Shown here: one piece after another, positions 25,770 to 34,553 of the stretch
Layout of the letters: each line of letters starts with the position of its first letter
Position numbering within the stretch: position 1 is the stretch's first letter
Assembly: GCA_944392735.1 (NCBI GenBank)
Contig: CALXXR010000070.1
Coordinates: forward strand, 1-37,795
Length of the DNA: 37,795 nt
From: an uncultured Spirochaetaceae bacterium
GTDB lineage: Bacteria > Spirochaetota > Spirochaetia > Sphaerochaetales > Sphaerochaetaceae
Reading direction: 5' to 3'
Made by a program: the position numbers and the translations under genes
The notes under the pieces: generated by a model
What the model was told of the DNA's origin: nothing
What the model saw: only the letters and a program-made list of their open reading frames with translations
Database searches by the model: none

Positions 25770-26030
25770 TCAGAAGAAACTGGAAACCTGGTCATCGTTT
25801 ATGACTGTGATTTCCTGGTCTACGGTCTCTCTGATGTATCTCTGAACGCCGTTTGTAAGCGTTAGCTGGCTCATTGGACATCCTGCACATGCGCCGACAA
25901 GCTTCACATGAGCGTTCTTTGCTTCTGCATCGTACTTTACGAATTCAATGTCGCCACCATCGTTCTGAAGCGCTGGGCGAATGGCATTGATAGCATCTAT
26001 TACAGCTTTCTCAAGGTCTTTTGCATCCAT
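25770..26030 (-). CDS. Nfu-type iron-sulfur cluster scaffold
   Basis: An 86-residue protein equal to the C-terminal domain of NifU: IRPALQNDGGDIEFVKY, then the cluster-binding CxxC in GACAGCPMSQLTL, then a short tail. Such free-standing domains carry Fe-S clusters to target proteins. GGAG is nine bases before the ATG. It is divergent from parA with 125 bases between start codons and ends at a strong hairpin next to parS. Codon use is more T-ending than in the left half of the window. Confidence 0.9.
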   Translation of the reverse strand: MDAKDLEKAVIDAINAIRPALQNDGGDIEFVKYDAEAKNAHVKLVGACAGCPMSQLTLTNGVQRYIRETVDQEITVINDDQVSSFF

Positions 26031-26120
26031 TGCTGTCTCTCCTTTATCGTTGACTTAAGGTTATCTGTTGATTGCATTTGGGTCAAGGATTGCAAATCCG
26101 ATGCATATACGCTTCTTTTG

Positions 26121-26149
26121 ATGACAAGATGGGTTTATCAGTGTATTGT
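26121..26149 (+). promoter_or_regulatory. parA promoter
   Basis: ATGACA (26121-26126), 17-base spacer, TATTGT (26144-26149). The -10 ends six bases before the parA ATG; no ribosome site exists, so the transcript is likely leaderless. Confidence 0.5.
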
Positions 26150-26155
26150 TTATCC

Positions 26156-26917
26156 ATGAGTGCAAAAAAGGTGATTTTCTATAATCAGAAAGGTGGTGTC
26201 GGAAAGACGACGGCAGCTGTCAATCTCGGTTCCGCTCTTGCTGATTTGGATTATAAGGTTCTTCTTATTGATTTTGACGCTCAATGCAACCTCACTGGTG
26301 CCGTTTCTGGCGATTTGAGGAAATCAAACATCTACCAGGTTGTTGTTGGGGAGGTTCCTGCTTCATTTGCTGTGCAGAGCACGATATTCAAGAATCTATA
26401 TCTGATTCCTGGATCGCTTGATGTTGCCAGCTTATCGCTTGAGCTCGTCAATGAGAATAACAGGGAATACTATCTGAGGACCGTTCTTGAAGGCATTGAA
26501 GATGATTATGACTTCATTCTTCTTGATTGTCCTCCTTCCCTTGGACTGGAAACGATGAATGCAATCGCTTGGGCGGATTATGTGCTTATTCCGCTTCAGT
26601 GCGAGTATCTTGCGATGGAAGGACTGAATCTCATCATGAGAACCATCGCTAATGTCCGCAAGGGACTTAATCCAAAGCTCAAAGTGCTTGGAATCCTCTT
26701 TACGATGTATTCAAAGAGGACGCTGCTCAATCAGCAGGTCGTTGAGGATATCTCCGAGTTCTTCCCTGATCTGGTGTTCAAGACGATCATTCCAAGGTCC
26801 GTAAGGATCTCGGAGGCTCCGTCCCACGGGCTCCCGATAAACTACTACGATCGATCGAATGCAGGCTCAAAAGCCTTCGCTGAACTTGCTAAGGAGGTTA
26901 TCAGCCGTGTCGAGTGA
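26156..26917 (+). CDS. parA: Chromosome partitioning ATPase ParA/Soj
   Basis: A deviant-Walker ATPase that forms DNA-bound dimers and moves the ParB-parS complex. The 253-residue protein starts with MSAKKVIFYNQKGGVGKTT, so Walker A is at 12-18, followed by LLIDFDAQCNLT and DFILLDCPPSLG. Length is typical of a chromosomal Soj type (no N-terminal HTH). An upstream in-frame ATG at 26072 was rejected because the Walker domain of Soj begins within a few residues of the start. parB begins inside its last codons (11-base overlap). Codon use is T-richer than neighbours, as in nfu. Confidence 0.95.
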   Translation: MSAKKVIFYNQKGGVGKTTAAVNLGSALADLDYKVLLIDFDAQCNLTGAVSGDLRKSNIYQVVVGEVPASFAVQSTIFKNLYLIPGSLDVASLSLELVNENNREYYLRTVLEGIEDDYDFILLDCPPSLGLETMNAIAWADYVLIPLQCEYLAMEGLNLIMRTIANVRKGLNPKLKVLGILFTMYSKRTLLNQQVVEDISEFFPDLVFKTIIPRSVRISEAPSHGLPINYYDRSNAGSKAFAELAKEVISRVE

Positions 26918-27935
26918 TAAGAAGCATGGTCTTGGGAGAGGCATCAGCTCTCTCTTCGGAGGAGATTTCAGCCTAGACGAGCAGGTTGATGACATTATCA
27001 GCCGGACTACAGGGGCAAAGACGGCCAAAGCAGCAGAGACATCAGCTCCAAAAGCAGAAATAAAGAGCTCCGCGGCATCCAAGGACAAAGCAGCTCCCGC
27101 TCCAGAGACGGTAAAGGAAGCGGTTAACAGCATTTCTGCAGTTTATGTGCCTCTTTCATCTGTTTCTGCAAATCCGAATCAGCCTAGGAAGGCCTTCAAC
27201 CCGGAAGCTATCGCGGAGCTTGCCGAGTCAATAAAATCGCAGGGCATCATACAGCCTCTGATCGTTGAGGAGATAATCCCTGGCAAGTATTCCATCATAG
27301 CCGGAGAACGCCGATTCAGGGCTGCCAAGGAAGCTGGTCTGAAGGAAATCCCTGTCATCGTCAGGAAGCTTTCTGAGCTTGAGCGCATACAGATGTCCCT
27401 GATCGAGAACATCCAGAGGGAGAATCTCAATCCAATCGAAGAGGCGACGGCTTATCAGTATCTGATCCAGCGTTCGGGTATGACGCAGGAACAGGTCGCG
27501 GAGAAGGTCGGTAAGTCTCGTTCTGCGATTGCGAACTCGCTCAGGCTCCTGAGCCTCAATGATTCCATCAAGGATGATATAATCTCGGGCATCATCACCG
27601 CTGGCCATGCCAGGGCGATCCTCTCGCTCGTGAATCCCTCAGATCAGGCGCTGCTCCGCAGCAAGATCGTAGATGGAGATCTTTCCGTCAGGGAAGCTGA
27701 AAGGCTTGCGGATGAATACAACAAGGGGCACAAGTTCGTGCAGAAGAAGAAATCCAAGGATGATGATCCTGAGGTTTCTGAGGTCGTTGAGAAGTTCATC
27801 TCTGCAGTTGGTGCACGATGCGATATAAAGGGAACGCTTTCCAAGGGCCGCCTTACGATACGCTTCCGTTCGCAGCAGGATCTTGAGAGGATCTATGGAC
27901 TGATCAGCGGCGGCGAAGAGCTTTTCACTGAATGA
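26907..27935 (+). CDS. parB: Chromosome partitioning protein ParB/Spo0J
   Basis: A CTP-dependent clamp that loads at parS and spreads. The 342-residue protein has the N-terminal ParA-contact motif [13 protein letters not shown], an Ala/Lys/Ser-rich linker (about 30-75), the CTPase domain with [25 protein letters not shown] and [17 protein letters not shown], a helix-turn-helix ([21 protein letters not shown] is its core), and a C-terminal dimer domain. The start is GTG at 26907 with AAGGAGG nine bases upstream; the ATG further down would remove the ParA-contact motif. Three parS sites lie 1.2 kb upstream. Confidence 0.95.
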   Translation: MSSDKKHGLGRGISSLFGGDFSLDEQVDDIISRTTGAKTAKAAETSAPKAEIKSSAASKDKAAPAPETVKEAVNSISAVYVPLSSVSANPNQPRKAFNPEAIAELAESIKSQGIIQPLIVEEIIPGKYSIIAGERRFRAAKEAGLKEIPVIVRKLSELERIQMSLIENIQRENLNPIEEATAYQYLIQRSGMTQEQVAEKVGKSRSAIANSLRLLSLNDSIKDDIISGIITAGHARAILSLVNPSDQALLRSKIVDGDLSVREAERLADEYNKGHKFVQKKKSKDDDPEVSEVVEKFISAVGARCDIKGTLSKGRLTIRFRSQQDLERIYGLISGGEELFTE

Positions 27936-27946
27936 TGGAGGAATAT

Positions 27947-28897
27947 ATGGATCTGAATGATCTTAAGGACGGCATGTATGCCGTGATCGATACGGATAAA
28001 GGGGATATTCTCCTTGAACTCGAATACAAGCGCTGCCCAATGACGGTATGCAACTTCGTTGGACTTGCCGAGGGTACGCTCAATATGGACCATCCTGGCG
28101 TTCCTTTCTATGATGGGCTCACTTTCCATAGGGTCATCAAGGACTTCATGATCCAGGGAGGATGCCCGAAGGGAGATGGAACGGGAGGCCCTGGATACAG
28201 GTTCCCTGATGAATTCCATCCGGATCTCAAGCATGAGGGTCCTGGCGTTCTTTCGATGGCCAATGCTGGCCCGGGAACGAATGGAAGCCAGTTCTTCATC
28301 ACGCACGTCCCGACGCCATGGCTCGATGGCAAGCATTCCATCTTCGGCCATGTCGTCGAGGGGCAGGATGTCGTTGACAGGATCGCCCAGGGCGACAGGA
28401 TAAAGAGCGTGAAGATCATCCGCAAGGGCGCAGATGCCGAAGCATTCGAGGTTTCCGGCTCCGCGTTCGCTGCTCTCTGCGATGAAGCTGCCGATAAGCA
28501 CAGGAAGATGCTCGAGGAATCGCGCAAGAAGATTGAGGCTGAGATCGAGAATCGCTATCCAAATGCTGAGAAAACCGGTACCGGGTTAAGGTATGTTATC
28601 ACGAAGAACGGAACGGGAACGGCATCGCCGAAGTATGGAGAGCCCGTTACCGTCCATTATCAGGGTATGCTTCTCAATGGCAAGATCTTCGACTCCTCCC
28701 TCATCAGGCATGAACCTGCCGTGTTCCGCATCGGACAGGTCATCGAGGGTTGGAACGAGGCATTGCAGACGATGAAGAAGGGGGAGAAGAGGACGCTCAT
28801 CATTCCTCCTGAGCTCGGTTACGGCGAGTATGGCTATCCTGGTGTGATCCCACCGGATTCATACCTCATCTTCGATGTGGAGCTCCTGGATTTCTGA
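27947..28897 (+). CDS. Dual immunophilin: cyclophilin fused to FKBP
   Basis: A 316-residue protein with two different peptidyl-prolyl isomerase domains. Residues 1-165 are a cyclophilin ([13 protein letters not shown] with the catalytic Arg, [20 protein letters not shown]). A charged helix (about 180-205, [19 protein letters not shown]) links to a C-terminal FKBP (about 212-316, [50 protein letters not shown]). Fusions of this order are known from treponemes. There is no signal peptide, so it acts in the cytosol. The ATG at 27947 has GGAGG five bases upstream; parB ends 11 bases before. Confidence 0.93.
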   Translation: MDLNDLKDGMYAVIDTDKGDILLELEYKRCPMTVCNFVGLAEGTLNMDHPGVPFYDGLTFHRVIKDFMIQGGCPKGDGTGGPGYRFPDEFHPDLKHEGPGVLSMANAGPGTNGSQFFITHVPTPWLDGKHSIFGHVVEGQDVVDRIAQGDRIKSVKIIRKGADAEAFEVSGSAFAALCDEAADKHRKMLEESRKKIEAEIENRYPNAEKTGTGLRYVITKNGTGTASPKYGEPVTVHYQGMLLNGKIFDSSLIRHEPAVFRIGQVIEGWNEALQTMKKGEKRTLIIPPELGYGEYGYPGVIPPDSYLIFDVELLDF

Positions 28898-28900
28898 TCC

Positions 28901-30256
28901 ATGAAGGAGAGCTCTGTACGCTATGTCTGCAGGGAATGCGGGCATGTGGAGACGAAATGGAACGGCAGATGCCCTGAGTGCGGCAGCTGGAACAGCTTCG
29001 AGGAGGAGAAGGCCGTCCCTGTCCAGAAGGGACGTGCTGAAGCCCAGCCTGTGATGGATAGCTCCGTGCAGCGGCTCTCGGATGTGCCTTCCGAAAGCGC
29101 CATGCGCATCTCCTCCGGCATAGATGAGCTGGATAGGGTGCTTGGAGGAGGCGTCATGAGGCCTTCTTCTGTCCTTGTCGGCGGTGAACCGGGTATCGGA
29201 AAGAGCACCATCATGCTGCAGATGCTCGGCACCCTTGCATCTTCCGGGACGGTTCTGTACGTATCCGGCGAGGAATCGCCATCGCAGGTGCGTATGAGGG
29301 CTGAGCGCATTGGAGTATCCACCGATTCCATCTCCATATTCTGCGATACGCGCCTTGAGGCGCTTTCAGAGACGATGGAGCGTGTCGATCCACGCTTCGT
29401 TGTCATCGATTCGCTGCAGACCCTCTACAGCGCCTCTGTGGCCTCGATGGCAGGCTCTCCCAATCAGATCAAGGTGTGCTGCATGGAGCTTTCGCTCCTT
29501 GCGAAGAAGATTGGGGCCGCCATCTTCTTCATCGGCCATGTCACCAAGGACGGCGCAATCGCCGGTCCGAAGATCGTCGAGCATATAGTCGATACGGTCC
29601 TGTACTTCGAATCCGCGGAGACCGGCATGAGGCTGCTGCGGGCAAGCAAGAACAGGTTCGGCTCCGTCGATGAGATAGGCCTTTTTACGATGGACCGCGA
29701 TGGACTGCATGGCGTCAAGGACCCATCCTCGATCTTCCTTTCCTCCCGCGGGGATTCCATTCCCTCCGGCATCGCCTTCACATCGGTGGTGGAAGGCAGC
29801 CGTACATTCTCGGTGGAGATACAGGCCCTGGTCGTGCCGGCCCGCTCAGGGTTCCAGCGCATCTACTCCGATAGGATCGACAACGCCCGCGTCAGCCGCG
29901 TTGCAGCGATACTGCAGAAGCATGCAGGACTCGATCTTTCCGATCAGGATATCTATGTGAATGTAGCCGGAGGCATGAAGCTTTCCGAGGTCTCGATAGA
30001 GCTTGCGCTCGCCCTTGCCCTCTACAGCTCCAAGGAGGATGTTCCCCTCAAGGCCACCTCGGCCGCCTTCGGCGAGCTTACCCTTGCAGGGGAGGTCCGC
30101 CCCGTATCATTCGCCGAACGCAGACTTCGCAATCTTGCGGATATGGGATTCTCGGAGGTCATCTCAGCAGATAGCAAGCGGGGCTTATCAATATCTACGA
30201 AGAAGGTAGGCAATATAAAAGCCGCTCTTATAGCGGCTTTCAGTGCAAGAAGATAG
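28901..30256 (+). CDS. radA: DNA repair protein RadA/Sms
   Basis: A RecA-like DNA helicase for branch processing in recombination. The 451-residue protein has an N-terminal zinc finger (CRECGHVETKWNGRCPECG), Walker A GGEPGIGKST, the RadA motif KNRFG (SKNRFGSVDEIG), and a C-terminal Lon-like domain (NVAGGMKLSEVSIELALALAL). Length is normal. It starts three bases after the FKBP fusion gene, without a clear ribosome site of its own, so it is probably read by coupling. The last codons carry a hairpin that terminates the convergent traB transcript. Confidence 0.95.
   Translation: MKESSVRYVCRECGHVETKWNGRCPECGSWNSFEEEKAVPVQKGRAEAQPVMDSSVQRLSDVPSESAMRISSGIDELDRVLGGGVMRPSSVLVGGEPGIGKSTIMLQMLGTLASSGTVLYVSGEESPSQVRMRAERIGVSTDSISIFCDTRLEALSETMERVDPRFVVIDSLQTLYSASVASMAGSPNQIKVCCMELSLLAKKIGAAIFFIGHVTKDGAIAGPKIVEHIVDTVLYFESAETGMRLLRASKNRFGSVDEIGLFTMDRDGLHGVKDPSSIFLSSRGDSIPSGIAFTSVVEGSRTFSVEIQALVVPARSGFQRIYSDRIDNARVSRVAAILQKHAGLDLSDQDIYVNVAGGMKLSEVSIELALALALYSSKEDVPLKATSAAFGELTLAGEVRPVSFAERRLRNLADMGFSEVISADSKRGLSISTKKVGNIKAALIAAFSARR
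30214..30240 (-). terminator. Terminator of traB inside the radA coding end
   Basis: AAAGCCGC (30218-30225) and GCGGCTTT (30233-30240) form a perfect eight-base-pair stem with a seven-base loop. On the minus strand it is followed by TATATT beyond the TTT of the stem, so it fits the traB transcript, whose stop lies 33 bases before. It is embedded in the last codons of radA. Confidence 0.7.
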
Positions 30257-30273
30257 CTTAAAGTAAGCTTCGA

Positions 30274-31464
30274 TTACAATCTTGATATCAGCAACGGGAA
30301 GGCCACGAATGTCCCCAGGATGCTTCCGAGGGAGCTGAGGAAGAACACCAGCAGGCAGTGGAGTATCCTGTTGCGGTACCATCCGGATAGCTTCAGTGCA
30401 TCGTCGTTGAGCATCTCGAAGTCCTTCACCTTCGGCTTGCGGAAAGTCGCCTCGAGGATTCCTCCGAGCATCCCGACGCCAAGCACGGGATTGAGCGCGA
30501 AGAACGGAGCGGTCGCTGCGCAGCACAATGCGTTTATAGGATGCGCTGCTGCCGCTATCGATGCGATGAGCGTCCCGCCAGCATTCACCAAGACCCAATA
30601 GAGGAATGTCCTCAGCCCCTGGTCCCATCCATTCATGGCTATGCCGACCACAAGAAGAACGACGATGAGGGCTGGGATGATGTAGCCGATGGCCTTGCCC
30701 CAGCCGCTGCTCTTCGGAACGGTGTCCAGCTCTTCAGTGGATTTCAGCTCCGCATTGCTCTCGAGCTTCTCGAACGTCGAGATGACGCCCCTGGTATGTC
30801 CAGCTCCTATGACCGCAACCTTCTTATGCCCCGGCGCATTGTATATCTTCGTCGCAAGGTATATGTCCCTCTCGTCGATAAGGACTTCCTTGATGGAGGG
30901 CAGCTCCTTCGCGACTTCGTTGAGCATGCCTTCGAGCGTCTCCTGCTTCTTCAGTTCCTCCAGCTCCTCCGGGGATATCTCCTCGTTGGAGAAGGCTGCG
31001 GAGATGAGCGTGCTCAGGAGCTTGCATTTGTTCCAGAGCGATGACTTCGCCCATGCCCGGCGGAACGTCGTCTGGATCTCTCTGTCGCAGAGTGAGACGG
31101 GTATTCCCTTCTCTTCTGCGATCCTGATGGCGCCAAGGAGCTCATCGCCGGGCTTTGCACCTGTCTGCGCACCGAGCTTGCGCTGGAAGGAAGCAAGCGC
31201 TGTGTTCGCTAGGAGAAGGAACCCCTTCCCCTCGCGGAAGACCTTCCTTATGTCCGTCTCCTCCCAGCTCTGCTTCTTCGTCTTGTTGGAGAGCCTTGTG
31301 GCATCGAGCTCGACGCATATCCTGTCCGGGTTCTCCCTATCTATCGTTTCCGCGACTTCCGCCACGCTGTCCTGGGAGACGTGTGCCGTTCCTATCAGGA
31401 AGACCTCGTCGCCATCTGAGAATGTGATGTGGTGGTAAGTGTCGCTGATCCTCTCAACCTGCAT
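30274..31464 (-). CDS. TraB/PrgY family membrane protein
   Basis: The 396-residue protein has an N-terminal TraB domain (about 1-230) with FLIGTAHVSQDSV, DRICVELDATR and the conserved GAGHTRGV, then four to five membrane helices in the C-terminal part (IIPALIVVLLVVGIAM on). The family includes PrgY, which blocks pheromone signalling in enterococci, and putative metalloproteases related to Tiki; the role in spirochaetes is unknown. The ATG at 31464 is chosen over an upstream frame extension because the conserved domain begins there. TATACT ends six bases before it, but the hypothetical gene upstream is only 20 bases away, so operon reading is equally possible. Confidence 0.88.
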   Translation of the reverse strand: MQVERISDTYHHITFSDGDEVFLIGTAHVSQDSVAEVAETIDRENPDRICVELDATRLSNKTKKQSWEETDIRKVFREGKGFLLLANTALASFQRKLGAQTGAKPGDELLGAIRIAEEKGIPVSLCDREIQTTFRRAWAKSSLWNKCKLLSTLISAAFSNEEISPEELEELKKQETLEGMLNEVAKELPSIKEVLIDERDIYLATKIYNAPGHKKVAVIGAGHTRGVISTFEKLESNAELKSTEELDTVPKSSGWGKAIGYIIPALIVVLLVVGIAMNGWDQGLRTFLYWVLVNAGGTLIASIAAAAHPINALCCAATAPFFALNPVLGVGMLGGILEATFRKPKVKDFEMLNDDALKLSGWYRNRILHCLLVFFLSSLGSILGTFVAFPLLISRL

Positions 31465-31484
31465 GCCCTGAGTATAACCAAGGA

Positions 31485-31919
31485 TCATGGAGAGGGGAAG
31501 AGAAGCTGGCAGACGCACTCCAGGATATTCTCCTTGTAGATGCGCGCATAGAAGATGCCGCTTGATGATGATGAGTAGGGGAGTATGAGGCGCGGCAGAT
31601 CCTTCTCCTCGGGAATGAACGGAAGCTGCTCGAAGAGGGAGGTCCCAGCAGGGATCTGCTCATCCTCTCCTTCCTTCCTGCCGATCTCGCCTCCGGATTC
31701 GATGATGCGCCTCTCCTCCTCGCTGTAGCCATCCCTCTCGCCGCCAGCGATCCTGGAGATCGTGGAATGCTCATCGGAGAATCCGTAGGAATAGCGGACC
31801 ATGGCATCGTAGCCGATGCCCTTGCGGTCCGCCTTCTTGGCAGCGTCCTCCAGGGTGTGGCCTGAAGGACGGTAGTATATCGGGGATATGAGGCTCAGCC
31901 TCACGGCGCGCTGTACCAT
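31485..31919 (-). CDS. Hypothetical protein
   Basis: A 144-residue protein I do not recognise. It is hydrophilic in the middle (GERDGYSEEERRIIESGGE) and ends with a mixed hydrophobic segment (FEQLPFIPEEKDLPRLILPY, then GIFYARIYKENILECVCQLL). No signal peptide or membrane helix is evident. Its ATG overlaps the stop of pepD by one base (TGATG), and a GTG one codon earlier is an alternative. The tight packing in nagA-pepD-orf-traB and the absence of a competing frame make it likely to be real. Confidence 0.65.
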   Translation of the reverse strand: MVQRAVRLSLISPIYYRPSGHTLEDAAKKADRKGIGYDAMVRYSYGFSDEHSTISRIAGGERDGYSEEERRIIESGGEIGRKEGEDEQIPAGTSLFEQLPFIPEEKDLPRLILPYSSSSSGIFYARIYKENILECVCQLLFPSP

Positions 31920-33346
31920 CACCTGAGCATCGGAAGCATCTTCTTCACGAATTCGGCAGTCCGCTCTGCCGAGGCGATGTCAGCCTTCTCGTTGACGGAG
32001 TGTACGCTCATGAGGTTCGGTCCAAGCGATACCGATTCCATTCCGGGGATCTTCGAGTTGATGATCCCGCACTCGAGTCCAGCATGGATCGCCGTGATCG
32101 TAGGCTTCCTTCCCTCGATGGCCTTGTATGCCGCAGCCACTTCCTTCGTGAGCTTCGACTTCGGGTCCGGTGCCCACGACGGATAGTCGCCATTGACCTT
32201 TGCCTTGAATCCGAAGGCCTCGATCAGCGTGATGAGCTCGGACATCATGTCCATCTTCTTCGCGTTGACGTTGCTCCTCACGGAATAGGCGATTGAGATC
32301 CTCTCGCTGTCCATCGATACGATCGCGAGGTTGTCGGATGTCTCGACGATTCCTGGCATCGTCCTGCTCATCTCCCTGACTCCATGGGGAGAGCAGAGGA
32401 GGAGCCCGGCGATCTTCCTGCTCTTCTTCTCCTTGATGGCGGCAGACGGCATCTCGGCATCGCCTATTTCGATCCTGATTCCGGGATCCGTTTCCGCATA
32501 CTCGGCAGATAGCTCCTCCTGCAGCGTCCTGGCCTGGGAGATGGCAGCTTCCTTGTCGGCTACCGTGATCACAGCCTCTGCGGAGAATGGGATGACGTTC
32601 TTCCTCGTTCCTCCCGAGATCGAGACGATCTGGAATGAGGGAAGCCTGTCGAGGAACCTTGCGAGGACCTTGATCGCATTGGCCCTTCCGAGATGTATCT
32701 CGCCGCCGCTGTGTCCGCTCAGGAGGCCTGAGACCTTCACGGATATCGCGCTGCCTGCAGCCTTCTCATACTTGAGCTTCATCGAGGCATCGATGTCTAT
32801 GCCGCCTGCGCAGCCGATGTAGAGGATGCCCTCCTCCTCGCTGTCGATGTTGATGAGCCTTCTTGCCTCGATCTTCTCAGGGACAAGCGAGTAGGCACCG
32901 CCGAGCCCCGTCTCCTCCTGGACTGTGAAGATGCCCTCGATCGGGCCATGTGCGGCCTTGGGGTCGGAGAGGATGTCGAGTATGATCGCAACCCCGATGC
33001 CGTCATCGGCACCAAGCGATGTACCATCGGCGAAGATGTACTTCCCATCGGTCTTCACCTTTATCGGGTCCTTCGAGAAGTCGTGCGTCGAACCTTCCTT
33101 CTTCACGCAGACCATATCCACATGGGCCTGCAGCGCCACGGGCGGGAGCTTCTCGAGCCCCTTCGTGCCGCCCTTTCTCATGTATACGTTGCCCATATCA
33201 TCGGATGAGGCCTCGATCCCGTTCGCCTCTGCCCATGACAGGAGATAGTCCCTGATCCCTGCCTCATTGCCGCTTTCGCGTGGGATCTTCGTAAGATCGG
33301 AGAAGATCTTCCAAAGCCTCTTGCTGTTCAGTTTGCTGTACCACAT
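31919..33346 (-). CDS. pepD: Aminoacyl-histidine dipeptidase (peptidase D, M20 family)
   Basis: Hydrolyses dipeptides such as carnosine-like Xaa-His with two zinc ions in the cytosol. The 475-residue protein has the M20 marks: QAHVDMVCVKK (first metal His and Asp), DGTSLGADDGIGVA, the catalytic VQEETGLGGAYSL and INIDSEEEG, the dimer domain with SGLLSGHSGGEIH, and AIHAGLECGII near the C-terminus. GGAG lies seven bases before the ATG at 33346. The frame is open 81 codons upstream but that part lies over nagA and has no family resemblance. It overlaps nagA by 19 bases. Confidence 0.95.
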   Translation of the reverse strand: MWYSKLNSKRLWKIFSDLTKIPRESGNEAGIRDYLLSWAEANGIEASSDDMGNVYMRKGGTKGLEKLPPVALQAHVDMVCVKKEGSTHDFSKDPIKVKTDGKYIFADGTSLGADDGIGVAIILDILSDPKAAHGPIEGIFTVQEETGLGGAYSLVPEKIEARRLINIDSEEEGILYIGCAGGIDIDASMKLKYEKAAGSAISVKVSGLLSGHSGGEIHLGRANAIKVLARFLDRLPSFQIVSISGGTRKNVIPFSAEAVITVADKEAAISQARTLQEELSAEYAETDPGIRIEIGDAEMPSAAIKEKKSRKIAGLLLCSPHGVREMSRTMPGIVETSDNLAIVSMDSERISIAYSVRSNVNAKKMDMMSELITLIEAFGFKAKVNGDYPSWAPDPKSKLTKEVAAAYKAIEGRKPTITAIHAGLECGIINSKIPGMESVSLGPNLMSVHSVNEKADIASAERTAEFVKKMLPMLR

Positions 33347-34470
33347 GCTATCGCTCCATTGATCATCGTGAATCTTATTCTCAGATCGCGGTCCATTACA
33401 ACAATATCGGCCCGCCTTCCCGGCAGAAGCTCTCCCCTGTCGGTCAGGGAATAGATCCTTGCGGGCGTTGTCGACGTCACCGCGGAGGCCTCCTCCAGCG
33501 ACAAGCCCCATCCGACGAGGTTCGTGAATGCCTTGTGCATGGTCAGCGCCGACCCCTGGATGAGGTCGGTGTTGCCCTTCGTCACCCACAGCCCCCTGCC
33601 CATCTCGACCTCCACGCCATTCGCTGTCAGGATCCCTTCCTTCTGCATCGTCGGGCGCAGCGAGTCGGTGATGACGGCGACATTCGAGCTTCCCTTGGTC
33701 CTTATCACGAACCTGACGATATCGGGATGCACGTGGAATCCGTCTGCGATGATCTCTGCTGTCATGCTGCCGTTCATGAGCGCACAGCCTGCTGCTCCTG
33801 GCTTCCTGTGCACCAGTCCGGTCATGGCATTGAAGAGATGCGTCGTGTGCCTGATGCCCATCTCCATGCCGCGGAGAGCTTCATCATAATCGGCATCGGT
33901 ATGCCCCATCAGCAATACGATGCCCTCCTGCTGGCAGATCTGCGCGATCCTAGCCATTCCCGGAAGCTCTGGAGCTACCGTCATCGCCTTCACCATGCCT
34001 TTCCCGGCATCGAGCATAAGGCCCAGCGCCTTCTCATCCGGATCGAGCCTCCCTGCGGGATTCTGCGCGCCTATGCGCTTTGGGGAGATGAATGGCCCTT
34101 CAAGGTGGATTCCGGCTATAGAGGCTCCATCCTCCTTGCCGGAAGCGGAGGCGATTGCCTTCTCATCGTTGATGATCCTCTCCATCGTGTCCGTGTAGAT
34201 GGTGGGGAAGAACGATGTCACGCCAGCCTCCGCAAGCGTCCTGGACATGCTGAGTATGGCTTCTTCCGAGCCGTCTTCTGTTCCGTGTCCGCCGACGCCG
34301 TGGATATGGGTGTCTATGAATCCGGGAACGGCGATGAGATCCGTTCCGTCTATGATCCTATCGGCCTGCATCCTCTCGGCTGCTGCGAGTCGTTCCCCAT
34401 CTATTGCGAGCGTTGTGTGCACCATGCGGCCGGAGACCACCGCATCGATGTTCCTGATCAGTGTCTTCAT
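33328..34470 (-). CDS. nagA: N-acetylglucosamine-6-phosphate deacetylase
   Basis: Removes acetate from N-acetylglucosamine-6-phosphate in amino-sugar catabolism and wall recycling. The 380-residue amidohydrolase has FIDTHIHGVGG, IAGIHLEGPFISPKRIGAQN, LMGHTDADY, HTTHLFNAMTG, ADGFHVHPD and the catalytic Asp in AVITDSLRP. The ATG at 34470 is chosen because it begins a normal N-terminus (MKTLIRNIDAV); the nearest ATG upstream lacks a ribosome site too. TATACT ends seven bases before the start, suggesting a leaderless message. It is first in nagA-pepD-orf-traB and divergent from the lipid kinase gene. Confidence 0.95.
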   Translation of the reverse strand: MKTLIRNIDAVVSGRMVHTTLAIDGERLAAAERMQADRIIDGTDLIAVPGFIDTHIHGVGGHGTEDGSEEAILSMSRTLAEAGVTSFFPTIYTDTMERIINDEKAIASASGKEDGASIAGIHLEGPFISPKRIGAQNPAGRLDPDEKALGLMLDAGKGMVKAMTVAPELPGMARIAQICQQEGIVLLMGHTDADYDEALRGMEMGIRHTTHLFNAMTGLVHRKPGAAGCALMNGSMTAEIIADGFHVHPDIVRFVIRTKGSSNVAVITDSLRPTMQKEGILTANGVEVEMGRGLWVTKGNTDLIQGSALTMHKAFTNLVGWGLSLEEASAVTSTTPARIYSLTDRGELLPGRRADIVVMDRDLRIRFTMINGAIACGTAN

Positions 34471-34515
34471 AGCTGGAAGTATATCACTTTTCACTGATCC
34501 GATTGCATTCTCATA

Positions 34516-34544
34516 TTGAGGAGATGCGTTCCTTGCAATAGAAT
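34516..34544 (+). promoter_or_regulatory. Promoter of the lipid kinase gene
   Basis: TTGAGG (34516-34521), 17-base spacer, TAGAAT (34539-34544). The -10 ends nine bases before the ATG and the only GGAG is about 30 bases away, too far to serve as a ribosome site. Confidence 0.55.
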
Positions 34545-34553
34545 CGAATCGTC

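Noticed and set aside
25574-25795. 73-codon minus-strand frame through the parS sites
   Set aside because: It translates the parS palindromes and the nfu terminator; no ribosome site.
33535-34497. 320-codon plus-strand frame across nagA
   Set aside because: Antisense to nagA, whose catalytic motifs are all present; His/Cys-rich composition is unlike a real protein here.
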